A stretch of 64,000 nt of DNA from Epinephelus fuscoguttatus (Eukaryota; Chordata; Actinopteri; Perciformes; Serranidae): the NCBI RefSeq assembly GCF_011397635.1, contig NC_064775.1, positions 18,520,954 to 18,584,953 of the forward strand. Reading direction: 5' to 3'. The notes beneath the pieces were generated by a model. It did not search any database, was not told the origin of the DNA, and was given only the letters and a program-made list of their open reading frames with translations. Below, piece by piece: positions 10,517-22,692 of the stretch. Numbering within the stretch: position 1 is the stretch's first letter; every line of letters begins with the position of its first letter. Both the position numbers and the translations under genes were made by a program.

Positions 10517-11431
10517 GCGATTTGTGTATGCCGCCATCTTCCGGCGGCACCATTACTGTGGTGACATGTGTCAGTCATCAATTCATTATGCTGTCATTGT
10601 GGATTTACTCTCTACAATGATAGCATCATGAATAGCTGGATTGATGATGTTAGATGGTGGCCTCCGGTAACTGATGAAGGTATCTTAAATGAGTACCGAT
10701 ATTAATTTAGAAATTAATCATTTGCATTTGTTTGAGTGATAAGCAGGAAAGATTAGAGTAACAGGGAGATAATAGACTGTATCATTAAACACTGTGTAGT
10801 ATAACGTTAGCATACGTTACGTGTGCTGAGGTTAGCAAGCTAGCAGCGTGACATTTAATCATTATGGACAGGCTACGTGACTAAAAACAACAACAACATG
10901 TGTTTGTGTTTTGTTTTAGGTATTCAAGAATACCAAGAATCAAGAATTACAGGTCTCTGCTTGAGGGTCAAAATTACCTGAGCTCCGGATGGTCGGGCAA
11001 ATTTTACACCGCCTTTTAGACGACCATCACATCATATTGAAGGCGATCAATATTGATCGCCTTCAATATGATGTGACAGTCACATAGCCTGTCCATAATG
11101 ATTCACACTACTGGCTTGCTAACATCAGCACACGTAACGTATGCTAACGTTATATTACACAGTGTTTAATGATACAGTCTATTATCTCCCTATTACTCTA
11201 ATCTTTCCTGCTTATCACTCAAACAAATGATTAATTTCTATATTAATTTCGGTACTCATTTAAGATACCTTCATCAGTTATCGGAGGTCACTGTCTAACA
11301 TCATCAATCCAGCTATTCATGATGCTGTCATTGTAGAGAGTAAGTTCACAATAACAGCATAATGAATTGATGACTGACACATGTCACCGCAGTAATGGCG
11401 CCTCCGCAAGATGGCGGCATACACAAATCGC
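10517..11431. repeat. Long inverted repeat, ~360-bp arms
   Basis: Left arm 10517-10882 and right arm 11078-11431 are inverse copies at roughly 93-95% identity by eye, with a few small indels. The loop is about 195 bp. The arms begin with GCGATTTGTGTATGCCGCC and contain no ORF. Such an arrangement can extrude as a hairpin or give a long double-stranded transcript. Confidence 0.9.
11027..11076. repeat. Perfect 50-bp palindrome in the loop of the long inverted repeat
   Basis: Every base from 11027 to 11051 pairs with 11076 back to 11052, with no spacer. The centre reads CGATCAATATTGATCG. The palindrome directly abuts the right arm of the long inverted repeat. Confidence 0.92.
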
Positions 11432-11683
11432 TCGCCGAATTCGTCTATATCTTTTTCCAACCTCTCCAGGTAACGAGTATCATTAATACACGACGTGCCC
11501 CAGGCACAACATTTAGCTCCAAATCCACAAAACCAGCCTGAAAATGAAGGAAATCTGAAACGATTGCATTAGAGTCAATGGAGCACAGCTGTGTTGTTGT
11601 CGGACCCTGGTCTGAGCTGGCCCGATGATACCTTGTGATTGGCCAGTCTGTGTCCAGGGGCAGGACTTAGCAAAGGGTCAATT

Positions 11684-13767
11684 AAAATATCAACCCTAAA
11701 TAAGAAACCAAAGTATATCAGTATGTGATTCCTCAAGCAGCCTATACACTTCAACAGCATAACAGAATTCCTGACATTTGGCTATGGCTTTTGGTTTTGG
11801 TGTGCCAATCCAAGACTTTCAGTGGCTCCATCTGGCCACCCTATGAAAAATTTGTGAGGGCGCCACTGACTGCATTACTCCCAGAACCAAAGCTAATCCA
11901 ACCATTTACTTCAGCCAGCAAATTGGTGTAAAATAATTAAATATTCCTGGTCTACTGAACCTAAACAATTGCATCATACAAAGGAAAACATCCACCCTGG
12001 GATCCACACACATTCCACATGTCGACATATTTCCAGTACAGTGACAAACAAAGCACTGAAGGGGCTTAAAGCACAGAGGTGATGTGCCCCTGTACAACCC
12101 CCTGTTTCTGTCTTCAGCACAGACTTAATGACCTCAGGAAATTCTGGTAAAGGGGGTTAGCGTCTAATGGCCCTTTTCCTGTGATATCACGTGGAACTGG
12201 CGTGCTTTGGTTTGCTCTGTAATTGGCCTGACTTCGCCGAAAGGAAAACACTTGGTGACAAATGAATAAACAGTGTTCTGTTGTGGCACGACCACTGTTA
12301 TGTATTTTGTTTTTCCAAGCTGTCCCACGTCGCATGCTACAGTGAATGACTTACACAGTGAGATGTTAATGATAATATTTAAGCTTCAGAGCAATTAACA
12401 TTTTTTAAAGCACAGGTTTGGTGTTTGTGAGGGTTCTTTATTTTCTCTGGCACTATTTTTTTTATTTATTTAATGTGCAAATAGCAAACTCAGCTCAAGC
12501 GGGCATCTTAGATTCGGGTCTGAAACTGTACATCTCGAACAACAATAAGGTAGTCTGGATCTGGAAATCTGCCTTTTTATGTCTCTGTCTGCATGAAGTA
12601 GTTAATCTTGCGGTAAAATGACAAGAGTTCTCCAAACTTCTTTCTTCTTGAGCGCATTACTCTGCCAGCTTAGAAATACATTTTGTTATTACAAGCACAT
12701 GGTGACTGTTGTTCCAAAACAGATTTCTTTATTTAGTGATAAATGCATGTTCTTGGAAACGTTCTCGGAGCAGTGAGACAGTAAGACAGCTGTGACACTG
12801 TCTCTGAACTCTGAAGTTTGGATTGTTGACGATGTTTTTAACTTGAAGCACATAGTTGGAAACTTCCTTGTTTTACCCCTAGACCACTTTATGCAAGTTA
12901 TATGACTGAATGAAAATAGATATGGACACATTTTAAGCCTATAAAGATGTCTGTGGACATGCCATGTGATCCACACTGTCCCATTTCCTGAGGTGGGAAG
13001 TCTTCCTTCCAATTTTGGTGTGCTTTAAGTCGTAGCATGGAAACATGATGAATGCTACAAAGATGTATTGTATTTATACTGCTCAGAGCATTTAAACATG
13101 TTGATAGCTGTTTGCGTGGAAAATTAAATATAGAAAAACTAAATATCCACTAAAATATTGCCTTACCTGAATTCCTATTGGGGTTAATGCTAATGGATAA
13201 CTTTTCTAATTATACTACAGCTAGTATTATCACATGTTTCGGTGATCCAAACATTAAGTGGACAGGCGATACACATCGCGGTTCACACCTGTGCCTGTCA
13301 CACGTCTCCAGCTGACCACTTGTGTTCAGATTTCATTCCTGCTCCATGCACAGTTATGACATCTGCACTTTTGCTAGCTGTTCAGCAGCATGCATGCTAC
13401 ACATGTTAGCGGCTGTGTCAGTACATCTGGAGATATCGCTGTCAGCAGAATTCAACATGGCTCCTTCCATAGGACAAAACCAGGGATGGTCCATCATACA
13501 ACACTTCGTCCAACACAACATATAATGGGTAAGTTATCTTAGCGCACTATAACCAACACAGTCATCATGTCCTGCATTAATGATGTAGTCCTCACATCAG
13601 GATGCATTAGCGCTTACACTGCATCAATCAAACATGAATTTGTGATGAGGTCGCAGTGAGAATGTGTTGGTCAAATGCATCTCAGACCATCTCAGCAAGT
13701 GGTTTGAGTGTTCCTGGCATGATTCTCATTTAGGCTTGCAGCCTATTTAGCATTTTCCATTTGTGAT
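11684..13767. other. Intergenic; no gene recognised
   Basis: There is no ORF with recognisable family features and no long repeat. Minus-strand ORFs at 11906-12335 and 12689-13012 have random-looking composition. Confidence 0.5.
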
Positions 13768-13776
13768 TGGATCATC

Positions 13777-14355
13777 TAGCCTGGAAATCCAGACTCAAAT
13801 CTAGAAAGATTTTGAGTCTGGCCCTCACCGATATACCCTTCCTACCCATGGGGCGGCACTAACTGAGGCATTTCAAATGCCGCCGCATGCAACTGAATAG
13901 CACAAGGGCCGATCAGAGCAAAAAACAAGGTGACATATTCATTGCACTAAGCCCCATTTGTTTGCCGACCACTGGGGCTGACTGATATATTATGCTTTTG
14001 CCGTATCCCGTCGGCAAAACAGCAAAAACGTGCTTCCTGGAAACGAAGGCTTCTAGGGCAGTCTTCTGTTCCTCTCTCAAGGAAGAAGATAAGTGTAGTT
14101 GGCTTAGTGTTTCTTCCAAAGCTAAATTGAATGGACGTGGTCCTTCAGCAGCTGCCATCTTGGCTGTTTACCTTTCGACTCCTACAGTGCAGCGCTGTCT
14201 TCATCATGTTATGCCCGCCCAGAGCCCGCCTCTGTCAGATAGACTGATCTGATAAGTCCGATTGGCAATTCAGCAGGCTCTGCTCATCAGGGTCAGATTC
14301 CCGTGCAATGCAAATTAGAATTTGCTAGGAGCGGGGCATCTGGATTTCCAGGTTA
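13777..14355. mobile_element. 579-bp TIR transposon carrying a RecQ helicase fragment
   Basis: The ends TAGCCTGGAAATCCAGA (left) and the inverse of TCTGGATTTCCAGGTTA (right) form a 17-bp TIR with one mismatch. A perfect 9-bp direct repeat TGGATCATC flanks it at 13768-13776 and 14356-14364. A 9-bp duplication is typical of the Mutator superfamily, but the superfamily is only an inference. The interior holds an 81-codon minus-strand helicase fragment and no transposase, so it is non-autonomous. Confidence 0.85.
13913..14158 (-). pseudogene. N-terminal fragment of a RecQ-like DNA helicase
   Basis: The 81-codon frame starts MAAAEG. It contains a RecQ Q-motif-like segment (LREEQKTALEAFV, 27-39) and a Walker A motif PTGYGKS at 49-55, followed by IIYQ. 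It then loses similarity after about residue 70 (LSAMNMSPCFLL) and stops. DEAH box, helicase C-terminal and zinc domains are absent, so it cannot be an active helicase. It lies wholly within the TIR element at 13777-14355, so it was probably moved with the element rather than being a host exon. It may derive from a longer autonomous relative that encodes the full helicase. Confidence 0.8.
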
Positions 14356-14364
14356 TGGATCATC

Positions 14365-16943
14365 CAAAATGTATGTAAATACCAGGTCTACACAGGCTCT
14401 ATGTGAGTCTACATGGACAGCAACTAAAATTACAACCTAATGCCATTGCACAAATGATATGTGAGCAAAAAATTATATGCAATACTTAAATTAAGAAAAC
14501 TTTTCTTGCCATTAATCAAATATTTACTTTTGTCTGCCCTGTTTCTGCATACATGAAGTCAACTTGGGAACTCACACACCAAAATTTTCGCCAACTTTCC
14601 GCATTGTTGTTCTAGCTTGACAGGGTGTTCACTTGAATGTTCCCAATCTGAAACTCATTTTTATGATTACACATATCACTTCAATTCAGTAACTATTTGC
14701 ATGCCCCCAGAGGGCAACTCTGGTGAAACATAAAGGAAAACAACAAACATCAAAGAAACAGAAAAAAAAGACTATAAACAACAAGTAATGGCAAGTACAA
14801 CAATAAGAGGCAGACTATAGTTTATGGTTAATGGCTGCAATCAGATTTCCAACACCCCATAAATGCAGCAATAGCTCCACAGGCTTTTTTTTTTTTAATA
14901 ATAAAATAAATGATGGCTGAATTTCAGTTTCAGGGTCTTGGTATTGTGCACGCTGGCTCACTGTCACACAGTCTTACCTTGCAGGGACACTTGATTAAGT
15001 GAAAGCAGTCGTTAACGTTATGAGTAACACCTGTGTTTTTCAAGTCAAAATGTCTGCTGTGAAGAAGAAGAAGCGAGAATGAATAAGGTAAACCATTTTT
15101 TATCACTTAACTCATCCCTTAATTTTAAGTAAAAGGAAACTTCCACCAGGCACAAGTTTCATATTAGAGTTAAATGTACCAACACTGCAGCCTACATTCT
15201 TGGATTAATCTAAGAAATTACATGTTTGGCACATTATTCAGCCAGTTAAGCTGCCTCACAGCTTCACTGTCATCTGTCAGTAAGACAGAGTCAAGATCTC
15301 AAAGGAAAGTGAGAAGGATAAATGATTTTCTTTTGATGAAGTCAATGCCAGACCTTGTGCCTTTCACACCACCTGCTGGTTTTAATGAATCCACAACCTT
15401 TCGTATCTAGCTGCCAAACTTTCAAACCATCCACCAAAGATGGAGAGGAACATTCGAGTCGCAGCCCGACTCAAAGCAAGCTCTGAGACGACGGGATTAA
15501 CAGCCAGACAGAAAAATTCAGAGGTGGTCATGAGAGAGAAAGTGAGTCGTCACCGCATTAAGTAACTGGTTCCAGCAGGAATTGGCGGGCTTGCTTGTTT
15601 CACTGTGAGGAAGTTTTGCAGACAGTTTTGACTGATGCATAACCTTACTTTTGTTCACCATATGTATATTGTGACTAGGAATGTATTAGGAGCATTAGTT
15701 TTCTTGCCCCGCAGCTGTAACTGGTATTTAGTTCGCATGTAATGACATCATGTAGGTACAGTCAGGACCCGCATCTGTAAGTCCTTTTGAGCCAAAATCT
15801 CAAGAAAGCACTTAACAAAGGACAAAAAACAGACCAGGAGTATAAGAAAGAGCTCTTTTAGCCAATTACAAATTTGTGCATGTACACACATCAAACCCAG
15901 GAGACTTTAACATAGAAATGAGTTGTAAAGTTTAAAGATGTCACATTTAGTGGTGTAGTATTACTGAAGTCAGTGTGACGTCAAGAAAGGAGTTCTCTGT
16001 TGTGCACACTGAAGAATCGTAAGTGAGCTTTCTGCTTTATTTCACAACCCTGAGTAACATTTTGTTTTATGATTGAGGCCAACATGGCGTTTGACTGTAG
16101 TTTTGAAACCCTTTTTGTGATTCAAGATATGAGAAAAAACTTTCCCTAGCATGGTTGGTACCTCGGGATGTCAATATTTGCAAGAGTAAAATCAGGCCCT
16201 GCAGAAACTGGGACTGGTCAGCGTACTAAAATGCAAAAAAGAAAAGAAAAACTGTCTTCTTCATTTTCTCTTGCCAAGTCAGTGGTCACATTTTACAGAA
16301 CCTGACTGATGTGAAGATTGTAATAGCCGGGCTTGTGAAATAGGTCATTGGCTCCAGTCGGAATTCTCACACTTTTCCAGCCTGTAATGAAATTCAAGCC
16401 ACAGTCTATCAGCACAAAACTTTAATTGACAAGCTTTAACATCTTTCACAGCTTCCTCGTTTCTAAATGCTCAATTATTTCCTTTCCCTAACAAATAACC
16501 AAGAGGTGCTCCGGAGGAAGGGGAAGGCTCGCATTTTTCTGGGTCGTTAGGTGACTTTATGAGATGTTCTGACAGATGGGAGCCATCGACGGCCAGAATC
16601 GACAGCTGTGGGGAAGCTAAATGGAGGGGAGTCGGGCAATCTGAACAGAAGCTCAGAGCGGTACTCAAATCTGTGGTAACAGAAGGGGACCCAGGGGACA
16701 CTGTGGAATTGTCTTCCCTTCTCCTGCATCTGGAGCTTGTTTTTCATTCTTTGAGAAATTAACACTACAACTTGTGTTGTATCACAAATAAGCACATTAG
16801 TATCCAATGTAAATAAAAACTTATTCTGAAAATTTCTGAGGCATCAAATCAGAGTAGAGGTTTAAATCTGGTGTTTGGGCCTTACTTTGGACAGATTTAC
16901 TCCACAATATAGTATGTAAATAGAAGCTTTAGGAATTACCTCT
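14365..16943. other. Intergenic; no gene recognised
   Basis: Only short ORFs without recognisable features. A T-rich run at 14886-14898 and A-rich tracts are present. No tandem or inverted repeat stands out. Confidence 0.5.
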
Positions 16944-17887
16944 AAATCTGGGGTAGGCAGACATGTATAGTTGCCTGCAGCTCATTCACTCAGTCCCCCC
17001 TCTCTGTCTGTCTCATTCTCTCTCTTTATCAGACCACAAATGAGACAAGAATTAGCTGCTAGCCACTCCTTAGTCCCTCCGTCTCGCTCCCTGCTGCTGT
17101 GGACTGCTTCCCTGAAAGGAGGGCAGGCAGCAACTTGGGACAAACCTTTGGTTGGTAGCAGTAGCAGCTTGAAATCGGCCGATGTAACCACCCCAGTGCT
17201 GAGTGTCACAGTGGGCTAGTGGCCAGTAGGTGCCAAGTCTAACTTGTGTAATGGCAGCAACAGAAAGTTTTCTGATCAAGTGGGGAGTGGGGGCTGTCTG
17301 GTTCCCTGGAGCTGGGGTCTGCGCTGACTAGATTGGGGTTACTGCAGATGCTGACTGGAGCTCTGTCTCTGTAGCTGCTGCCCGCTCCCCTCCCGGTGAG
17401 GTGGTCTGTAGCAGTAGGGAGTGAGGCAGAGGACACACTGATAAGAGGCTCTAGCTTACATTAGTTTTGGCTCCGGTTAGCAGGAGGCTAAACTATTAGC
17501 AACATTTTCTCTCCATCTCTGAAACACTTTGCTGACATTGACACGTGTTTTATTTCCTTTATTGTCAGACTTTCTTTTGGACTTTCTTTTTCAGAGGCCG
17601 CCTTCCTTTTTGGGGTTACTTTGCAGTGCAGGCAATTGTTGCCAAAGCTAGGAGAGCAACTTTCTCTGCAGGATTCTCCACCACTGAATCATGCTTTCAC
17701 CATCTGACAGGAAATGCATGTGCATGTGCAGCCAATAGGAACACCCTCTCTCTGAATAACCTGTGATTGGCCTAAGTCTCCCATCATAGGTTAGCTTTTG
17801 TAAAGCCTGAAAACAGAGCCAAGAGGAGGTTTATTATGGGATTTTTGCCCAGTGACACCAAAATAAAACCGCGTACACCAGCTTTAA
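16944..17887. mobile_element. Probable old TTAA-type DNA element
   Basis: The left end reads AAATCTGGGGTAGGCAG (16944-16960). The right end reads CCGCGTACACCAGCTTTAAT (17869-17888), whose inverse AAAGCTGGTGTACGCGG matches the left end with a few differences. The inward sequence resembles a common fish repeat with TTAA insertion sites. ORFs within it are short. Age and poor TIR identity make the boundaries approximate. Confidence 0.45.
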
Positions 17888-19239
17888 TAGAAACAACTTA
17901 GAGTGCAGTGATCGAGGATAAAATACATGTGCAATGCTCCAGAGTGGATTACTCTTAAGCGGCCACGTCAGAGAGAGGTGCCAGGAAAAGAAATAAAAAG
18001 AGCGCCCACGAAGAGTAGATTTTTTTTTTTCCCAATGTCCACTTCACTTCATTTCAGTGTTGTTGGTTTTGGAGCCCAACATGTTGCTAGTTTTTGCCAA
18101 ATGGTGGATGAAACGCATGCCCACCAACAAATTATATTTATGATGACTGGATTAATCACATTTTAGTCAATCATATGGATCACATAGCATTAGGAAAAAG
18201 TTAGTGTGTGATGCCTGTGAAGAGTGCCAGTTTTTTAAGACCCAAACTTTAGAAAATAATGTGCACATCCTTACCAAGTGAATCATTAATCCCACATTTG
18301 ACAGAAACATCACGAGGAATCAGGACACACATGAGACAAAAACCAAACTTGTGCTCTTGCAACATCCACCTGCTAGCATTACTCATGACCACGAGCTGCC
18401 AATCCCGAGATCAAAGATAGTTGATTGAACAGGAAACAGGGAGTAATGAGAGTCATTGCCAAGGTTCTCTGCGCGTTTCACATTGCTGCAGCGACTTGGC
18501 CTTGAGATCTAAGTGGCAGGTTAATAACTACATGAACAGGAAGTCTGCATGCAGACAGGTATGAGGTCAGTATTTCCACGCAGATGACTGCTTGTTGTTC
18601 TCTCTGGTGTAGGAGAAACATTTTGCTGCTCTGGACTGATGATTGCAAGATGAACAATAGAAAAAGAAGAATATGTTCAATTAGACTTAAAAAGTAGTCA
18701 AATTTACAGAAGGGTTGTGTCAGATAGGTGTGTGTCTGTCTTTTTCTGTCCATGTTGAATGACCTGTGAGTGAAGTCATGATTATTTGAATTGTAAATTA
18801 CTTTAACAAGCACAAATTAGCACGGTGAATTTCAGCACAAAGTAGCTGACAGTAAAAATCAGTCAGTTGGGGGGGAAAGCAAAATGTTTTCTTTGTAAGC
18901 AGTTCCTGCACGGGGAGAACATGTTAAAGAACCGAAATAGGAACACAAACAAAAACACAAAGAATAATTCCTCAGATGTGAACCAGCTGTTCAGAGTGTG
19001 AACGTTCTCCCTGCTGCTGCTGCTGCTTGTTGCTTCCACACACTGAAGAATTTGGGGAAAAGCTGAATATTTTTGACATTTTACACCCAAAGCTCTGGGG
19101 AAGAGTCACATTGGAAGACAGAGCTACATGTACATGCAAACCAAATCCTTTCCTAACGAAAAACAAAAAATGTAAAACAGCTAAAGGCCAAAGAATGAGA
19201 TCAATGGATAGCTTTACCACTTTGGTCCAGACTGAAATA
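17888..19239. other. Intergenic; no gene recognised
   Basis: Short ORFs only (the longest is 111 codons, minus strand 18478-18813, without domain-like features). A CTGCTGCTGCTGCTG tract lies near 19011-19025. Confidence 0.5.
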
Positions 19240-19408
19240 TTTAAACACATATTGGATGGACTGCCATGAAATTTAGTTTATACATTCATGTTCCCTCGGG
19301 ATGAATTGTGGTAACTTTAGTGACCCCCTTAATCTTCTTCCAGTGCCACCAGAAGCTCAAACTTTTTAGTTAAGATTTAATATGTCCAGTACTTTCATTT
19401 ACCAAATA

Positions 19409-19610
19409 CCCAACCCAGTCGCCTCAAAAAATGTTGGCATTGTATGTTTCTGCAAGATTTCAGCCAAGCAGCAGACAGCAGCAGACCACTGTTTGAGACC
19501 AACACGAGTATTGCTGAATCAGAGACAGCTATTAAATTGCTTCCTAAAACGTATCCAATCAAAAAAGCCTTTCATTACTTTCAGCACACAGTTTATTTTA
19601 TATATGTTAT
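19409..19610. mobile_element. R1 element, copy C, truncated
   Basis: It starts CCAACCCAGTCGCC and carries the R1 terminal motif ATGTTGGCATTGTATGTTTC, then the internal CCAAGCAGCAGACAGCAG block and GTTTGAGACCAACA. The right terminus is missing, and the minisatellite is reduced to at most part of one unit. Confidence 0.6.
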
Positions 19611-19766
19611 ATATGCCATGAAATTTGGTACACACATTCAAGTTCCTCTCAGGATGAATTTTGGTGACTCTGGTGACACCTTTTCCTCTAGTGCCACCAA
19701 CATGTTATTTTTTTTAGTTATCTGGTCACAATTTAAATTTGTCCAATACTTTCTTTAACCAAATAC

Positions 19767-20500
19767 CCAACCCAGTGCCAGAAAAAGTGTAGGCATTGTG
19801 TGTTTCTGCAAAGCACTTATACATTACATTTGTATATTATTTTGTTGTGAATATGTTGGAATTTTGGATTTCAACAACACTGTGGTTGACGTGTGGTGAG
19901 GTTTTGTCACCAGAATGTTTGGCTTTAAATACCTGGTCTTGGGGACACAATCTCCATTGTAAAAGCAACAATGTCTCAGTAACAAATAACTGCTTTTTGT
20001 GACACAGTGCCTAGTGGATAAACAGTCGAAGGGTGCTAAAAAACACCCACATTAGGTGCCTAAAAACCTGCTGGAAACTCAGCACAGTTCTGTGCTTGTG
20101 GAGGTCTCATTGCATGAGTTAAGTACACTCTCAGTCCAAAAATATAAAATGCAAGTCTCCTTCAAAAACGATCCAAGGCACACTGTAGGGTTGGTGCAAG
20201 AATTAAAATGCCATCATGCATTGATCAATGCCATCACTGAGTTTACATTGCAAAATAGATTAAAAAGACCAACATGTTGCGAATCACAGGTCTTTATCAG
20301 GGTCACTGGTTTTGTTTTTTTGTTGGTGTCTAACAGTGGTCTGTAGTGGTCTGCAGCTTGGCAGGAATCTTGCATAGGTGTCATGTCATCAGTCATTGTT
20401 TCTACCTCCCAAGGAGGCTAGATGTAATGTGAAAATGTAACACATTTGTGGTTTGTAGAAATGTATAATGCAACATTTACTTATGGCAAATGGGCTGAAG
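19767..20500. mobile_element. R1 element, copy D
   Basis: The left end (CCAACCCAGTGCC, then TAGGCATTGTGTGTTTCTGC) and right end (TGGTTTGTAGAAATGTATAA, TGCAACATTTAC, then ATGGGCTG) are inverse to each other. The inverse of the internal block GTGGTCTGCAGCTTGGCAGG matches copy C. The minisatellite of copies A and B is absent here; other sequence occupies the centre. Confidence 0.6.
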
Positions 20501-20582
20501 TACCTGCAAATTAGTGACATTCCTATCACCTTTAACTGTACTTCTGACTGTACTGTTGGCAGTGCTGCCCTCCAGGGCAACT

Positions 20583-21205
20583 TGGTCTCACGCTGAAGTC
20601 ATCGTAATCTGGCACTTGGCCATTGACTTGTGGCGGTAGACATTGATGAAAAAGCTGTCCTTTAACGTCGGCATGACATACGACCAGTCGCCGTTATAGC
20701 TTAATGGCGCCCAGTAGCATCAGGAGGAAATGAAGCGGTACACAAACAAAAGTTAAGGCTACAAAAGTCAGAGGAGGGTGGGTGGATGGGTCCAACAAAC
20801 ACCAACTTTCACCCAGGAGAGTGATGTTTGTGTCCAGTAAGATTATAAAGCCAATCCCTGTTCTTTCTTCCTAAACCCAACCATGTGTTTTTGTTGCCTT
20901 AATCCATCCACATGTGTGAGTTGTTGAAGGCAAAAAAACCAACAGCTGTCAATTCACAGTATTTTACTGACATAGTGTTTACTTTGAAAGAGACTGTATG
21001 TAAACAGTACATTTCCTGTGAAAACAAAAGTGTATTTTGAAAGAAGACAATGCATGTAACAGGCAGAACTTGACATGGCATCCCAGAGCATCAATAACCA
21101 ATGCACCCATTGGTTATTTCACGCCATATGTGGACATGGAAAGTCCATGACCAAACATCTATATGTGACGAGGTTAGAGTGAGAATGTGTTGTCCGGGGG
21201 GCAAT
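20583..21205 (+). repeat. Dispersed repeat R4, copy 1
   Basis: Shares the segment from GGGTCCAACAAACACC to AATGTGTTG with 39062-39490, including matching blocks TGAAAGAGACTGTATGTAAA, ACTTGACATGGCATCCCAGA and AAAGTCCATGACCAAAC, at about 75-80% by eye. Copy 1 extends about 200 bp further upstream. I know no coding function. It is probably part of a DNA transposon or LINE common in fish. Confidence 0.65.
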
Positions 21206-22560
21206 CACTGATACAATTGCTGCCCCACCCACTGGTCTCTGAACTCTCACCTCTAGATCCCTAACCTTGAGAAGTCTTGTATAGTAAATGTTTTGCTCCT
21301 TACAATCAATGTACTCCTTCAAATTAAAGCTGTAGATTTGTCTTCTTAAGAAAGGATAACCAGACTATTTGAAGAACACTATCACCTTACACATTTATAG
21401 ATATAAAACACATTAAAACAGGATTGTTGTGGAATGCAGAATGTTAATTTGTCTATACACATCAGTAATCAGTAACATTAACTGTAAAATAAGAATTCAA
21501 AGTCTATCACCATGCAATTCCTTAACCCTTATATTTACACAGATTTCAACTAGCGAAGTGTTTCCCAACTGGTGGGTCACGGTCCATTCTGAATGGACTG
21601 CAATTTATTTTGAAGTACAATGAACTTCCAGCACAGAGCTTTTATTTTGAAGTGCCATTTTCTGCTGTTCAGTGAGGGAATAACGGACAGCTACTTGACA
21701 GAGACAGCGAACCAGCTTGATGACATGGCCAGACACAAGAATGACACTGAATACATCGTTATATTCAATCACAGCTTTTGGTTTTGGTGTACCACCCCAA
21801 GATTTTAAGTGTCCCCATCTTGCCACCCATGTGGAAACTTCTGGGGGTGCCATGAACTGTTTGGTGCTAATTTGTTAGCATGGTATCACACTAAGATGGT
21901 GAACATGGTAAACATTATACCTTCAAGTTAGCATGCTGACTTCAGCTTCTAAATCTTTGTCTTGGTTTAGATTATACTAGCAAAGGTATTTGTCTCAGTC
22001 TTGCCTTTTAAAAGCTCAAATAAAGGTAGAAAGAATGGTAGAAAAGTAGTTCTCTCATACTAAGTGTATCTGGGATAACTGTGGACCATTCTCTCTGCCA
22101 TGTTATCTTGAAAGCAGAAATGTAATCATCTACAAATCCATGGGAAAACTCTCCGGCGTAAGACACAATCGAAATCTCCCGAACAGCTTCTAAATGGGCC
22201 TTGTGGTTAGACAGTTTTATCAACTACTGTGTGTGTATACTGTCACAAAAACCTCTCCTCTCAGCTAAATCCTGACCTCAGCCAGCTAACCAAAGTGAGA
22301 CCCTGCCCTCAAATCTTTCTGCATGCAAAGAATGCAGCAAGAGGTCCAAGTCAAACGAGAATCCTCCTCCTTGTTGCTCTATAGTCGTGCAGCTGATCAG
22401 ACTCCCTCTTCTGCTTTAGTTTCTTTCCCTCTACAATAACTTTTAATGCAGCAAACATGCAGTTCCAGTAGTGGTTTCTCTCTCACACAGATCCTGTTAT
22501 CCTTTTTTCTGTTTTCCTCCCTCCTTCTCATGCACAGATCCAGTGCTTGTCCTCTCTCAG
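21206..22560. other. Intergenic; no gene recognised
   Basis: Contains the R2 fragment near 21850-21945. The rest shows only short ORFs. The last 170 bp is rich in CTCTCC and TTTCTTTCCCTC tracts, compatible with promoter-proximal sequence of the candidate exon that follows. Confidence 0.45.
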
Positions 22561-22574
22561 CTCGTGCAGCTCCA

Positions 22575-22692
22575 CCCACCTGCAGATAAAAGCCAAACCC
22601 TCACCAGAGCTGCTGTTCAGCGTCTGTCCCTCAAAGCTTTGTGATACTTCCACCCTGCAGCAGCAGCAGCAGCAGCACATATAAAGGTAAGT
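22575..22692 (+). promoter_or_regulatory. Candidate promoter and non-coding first exon, possibly of col8a1
   Basis: A TATA-like GATAAAAG at 22583-22590 follows a CCACCCACC box. About 30 bp downstream a short GC-richer segment begins that contains six CAG repeats (22656-22676) and ends in AAAG with a strong splice donor GTAAGT at 22687-22692. No ORF continues across it. The first coding exon of col8a1 has an acceptor at 48721-48722, and vertebrate COL8A1 genes have upstream non-coding exons, so an intron of about 26 kb is possible. The link is inferred only from order and strand. Confidence 0.33.

Larger units (their letters stand above)
9946..11683. mobile_element. TIR element with very long internal inverted repeats
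   Basis: The ends form an imperfect ~25-bp terminal inverted repeat (AATTGACCTTTTGCTAAGCC at the left; inverse of GGACTTAGCAAAGGGTCAATT at the right, 3 mismatches). Inside lie two further inverted-repeat systems (10164-10351 and 10517-11431) and a perfect palindrome. The short ORFs here follow repeat symmetry and match nothing I recognise. I infer a non-autonomous DNA transposon carrying a second, nested foldback unit. No convincing target-site duplication was found. Confidence 0.65.
19240..20585 (+). repeat. Dispersed fish repeat R2, two copies interrupted by R1 elements
   Basis: The motif GCCATGAAATTTGGTACA followed by CATTCATGTTCC..GATGAATT, a GTGCCACCA block and TTGTCCAATACTTT occurs at 19252-19408 and again at 19614-19766. 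The block then resumes at 20501 (TACCTGCAAATTAGTGAC). I recognise this series from memory as a widespread teleost repeat. R1 copies C and D sit in the same place of each unit, after ACCAAATAC. A further fragment (AAGATGGTGAACATGGTAAA) lies at 21890-21915. Confidence 0.65.
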
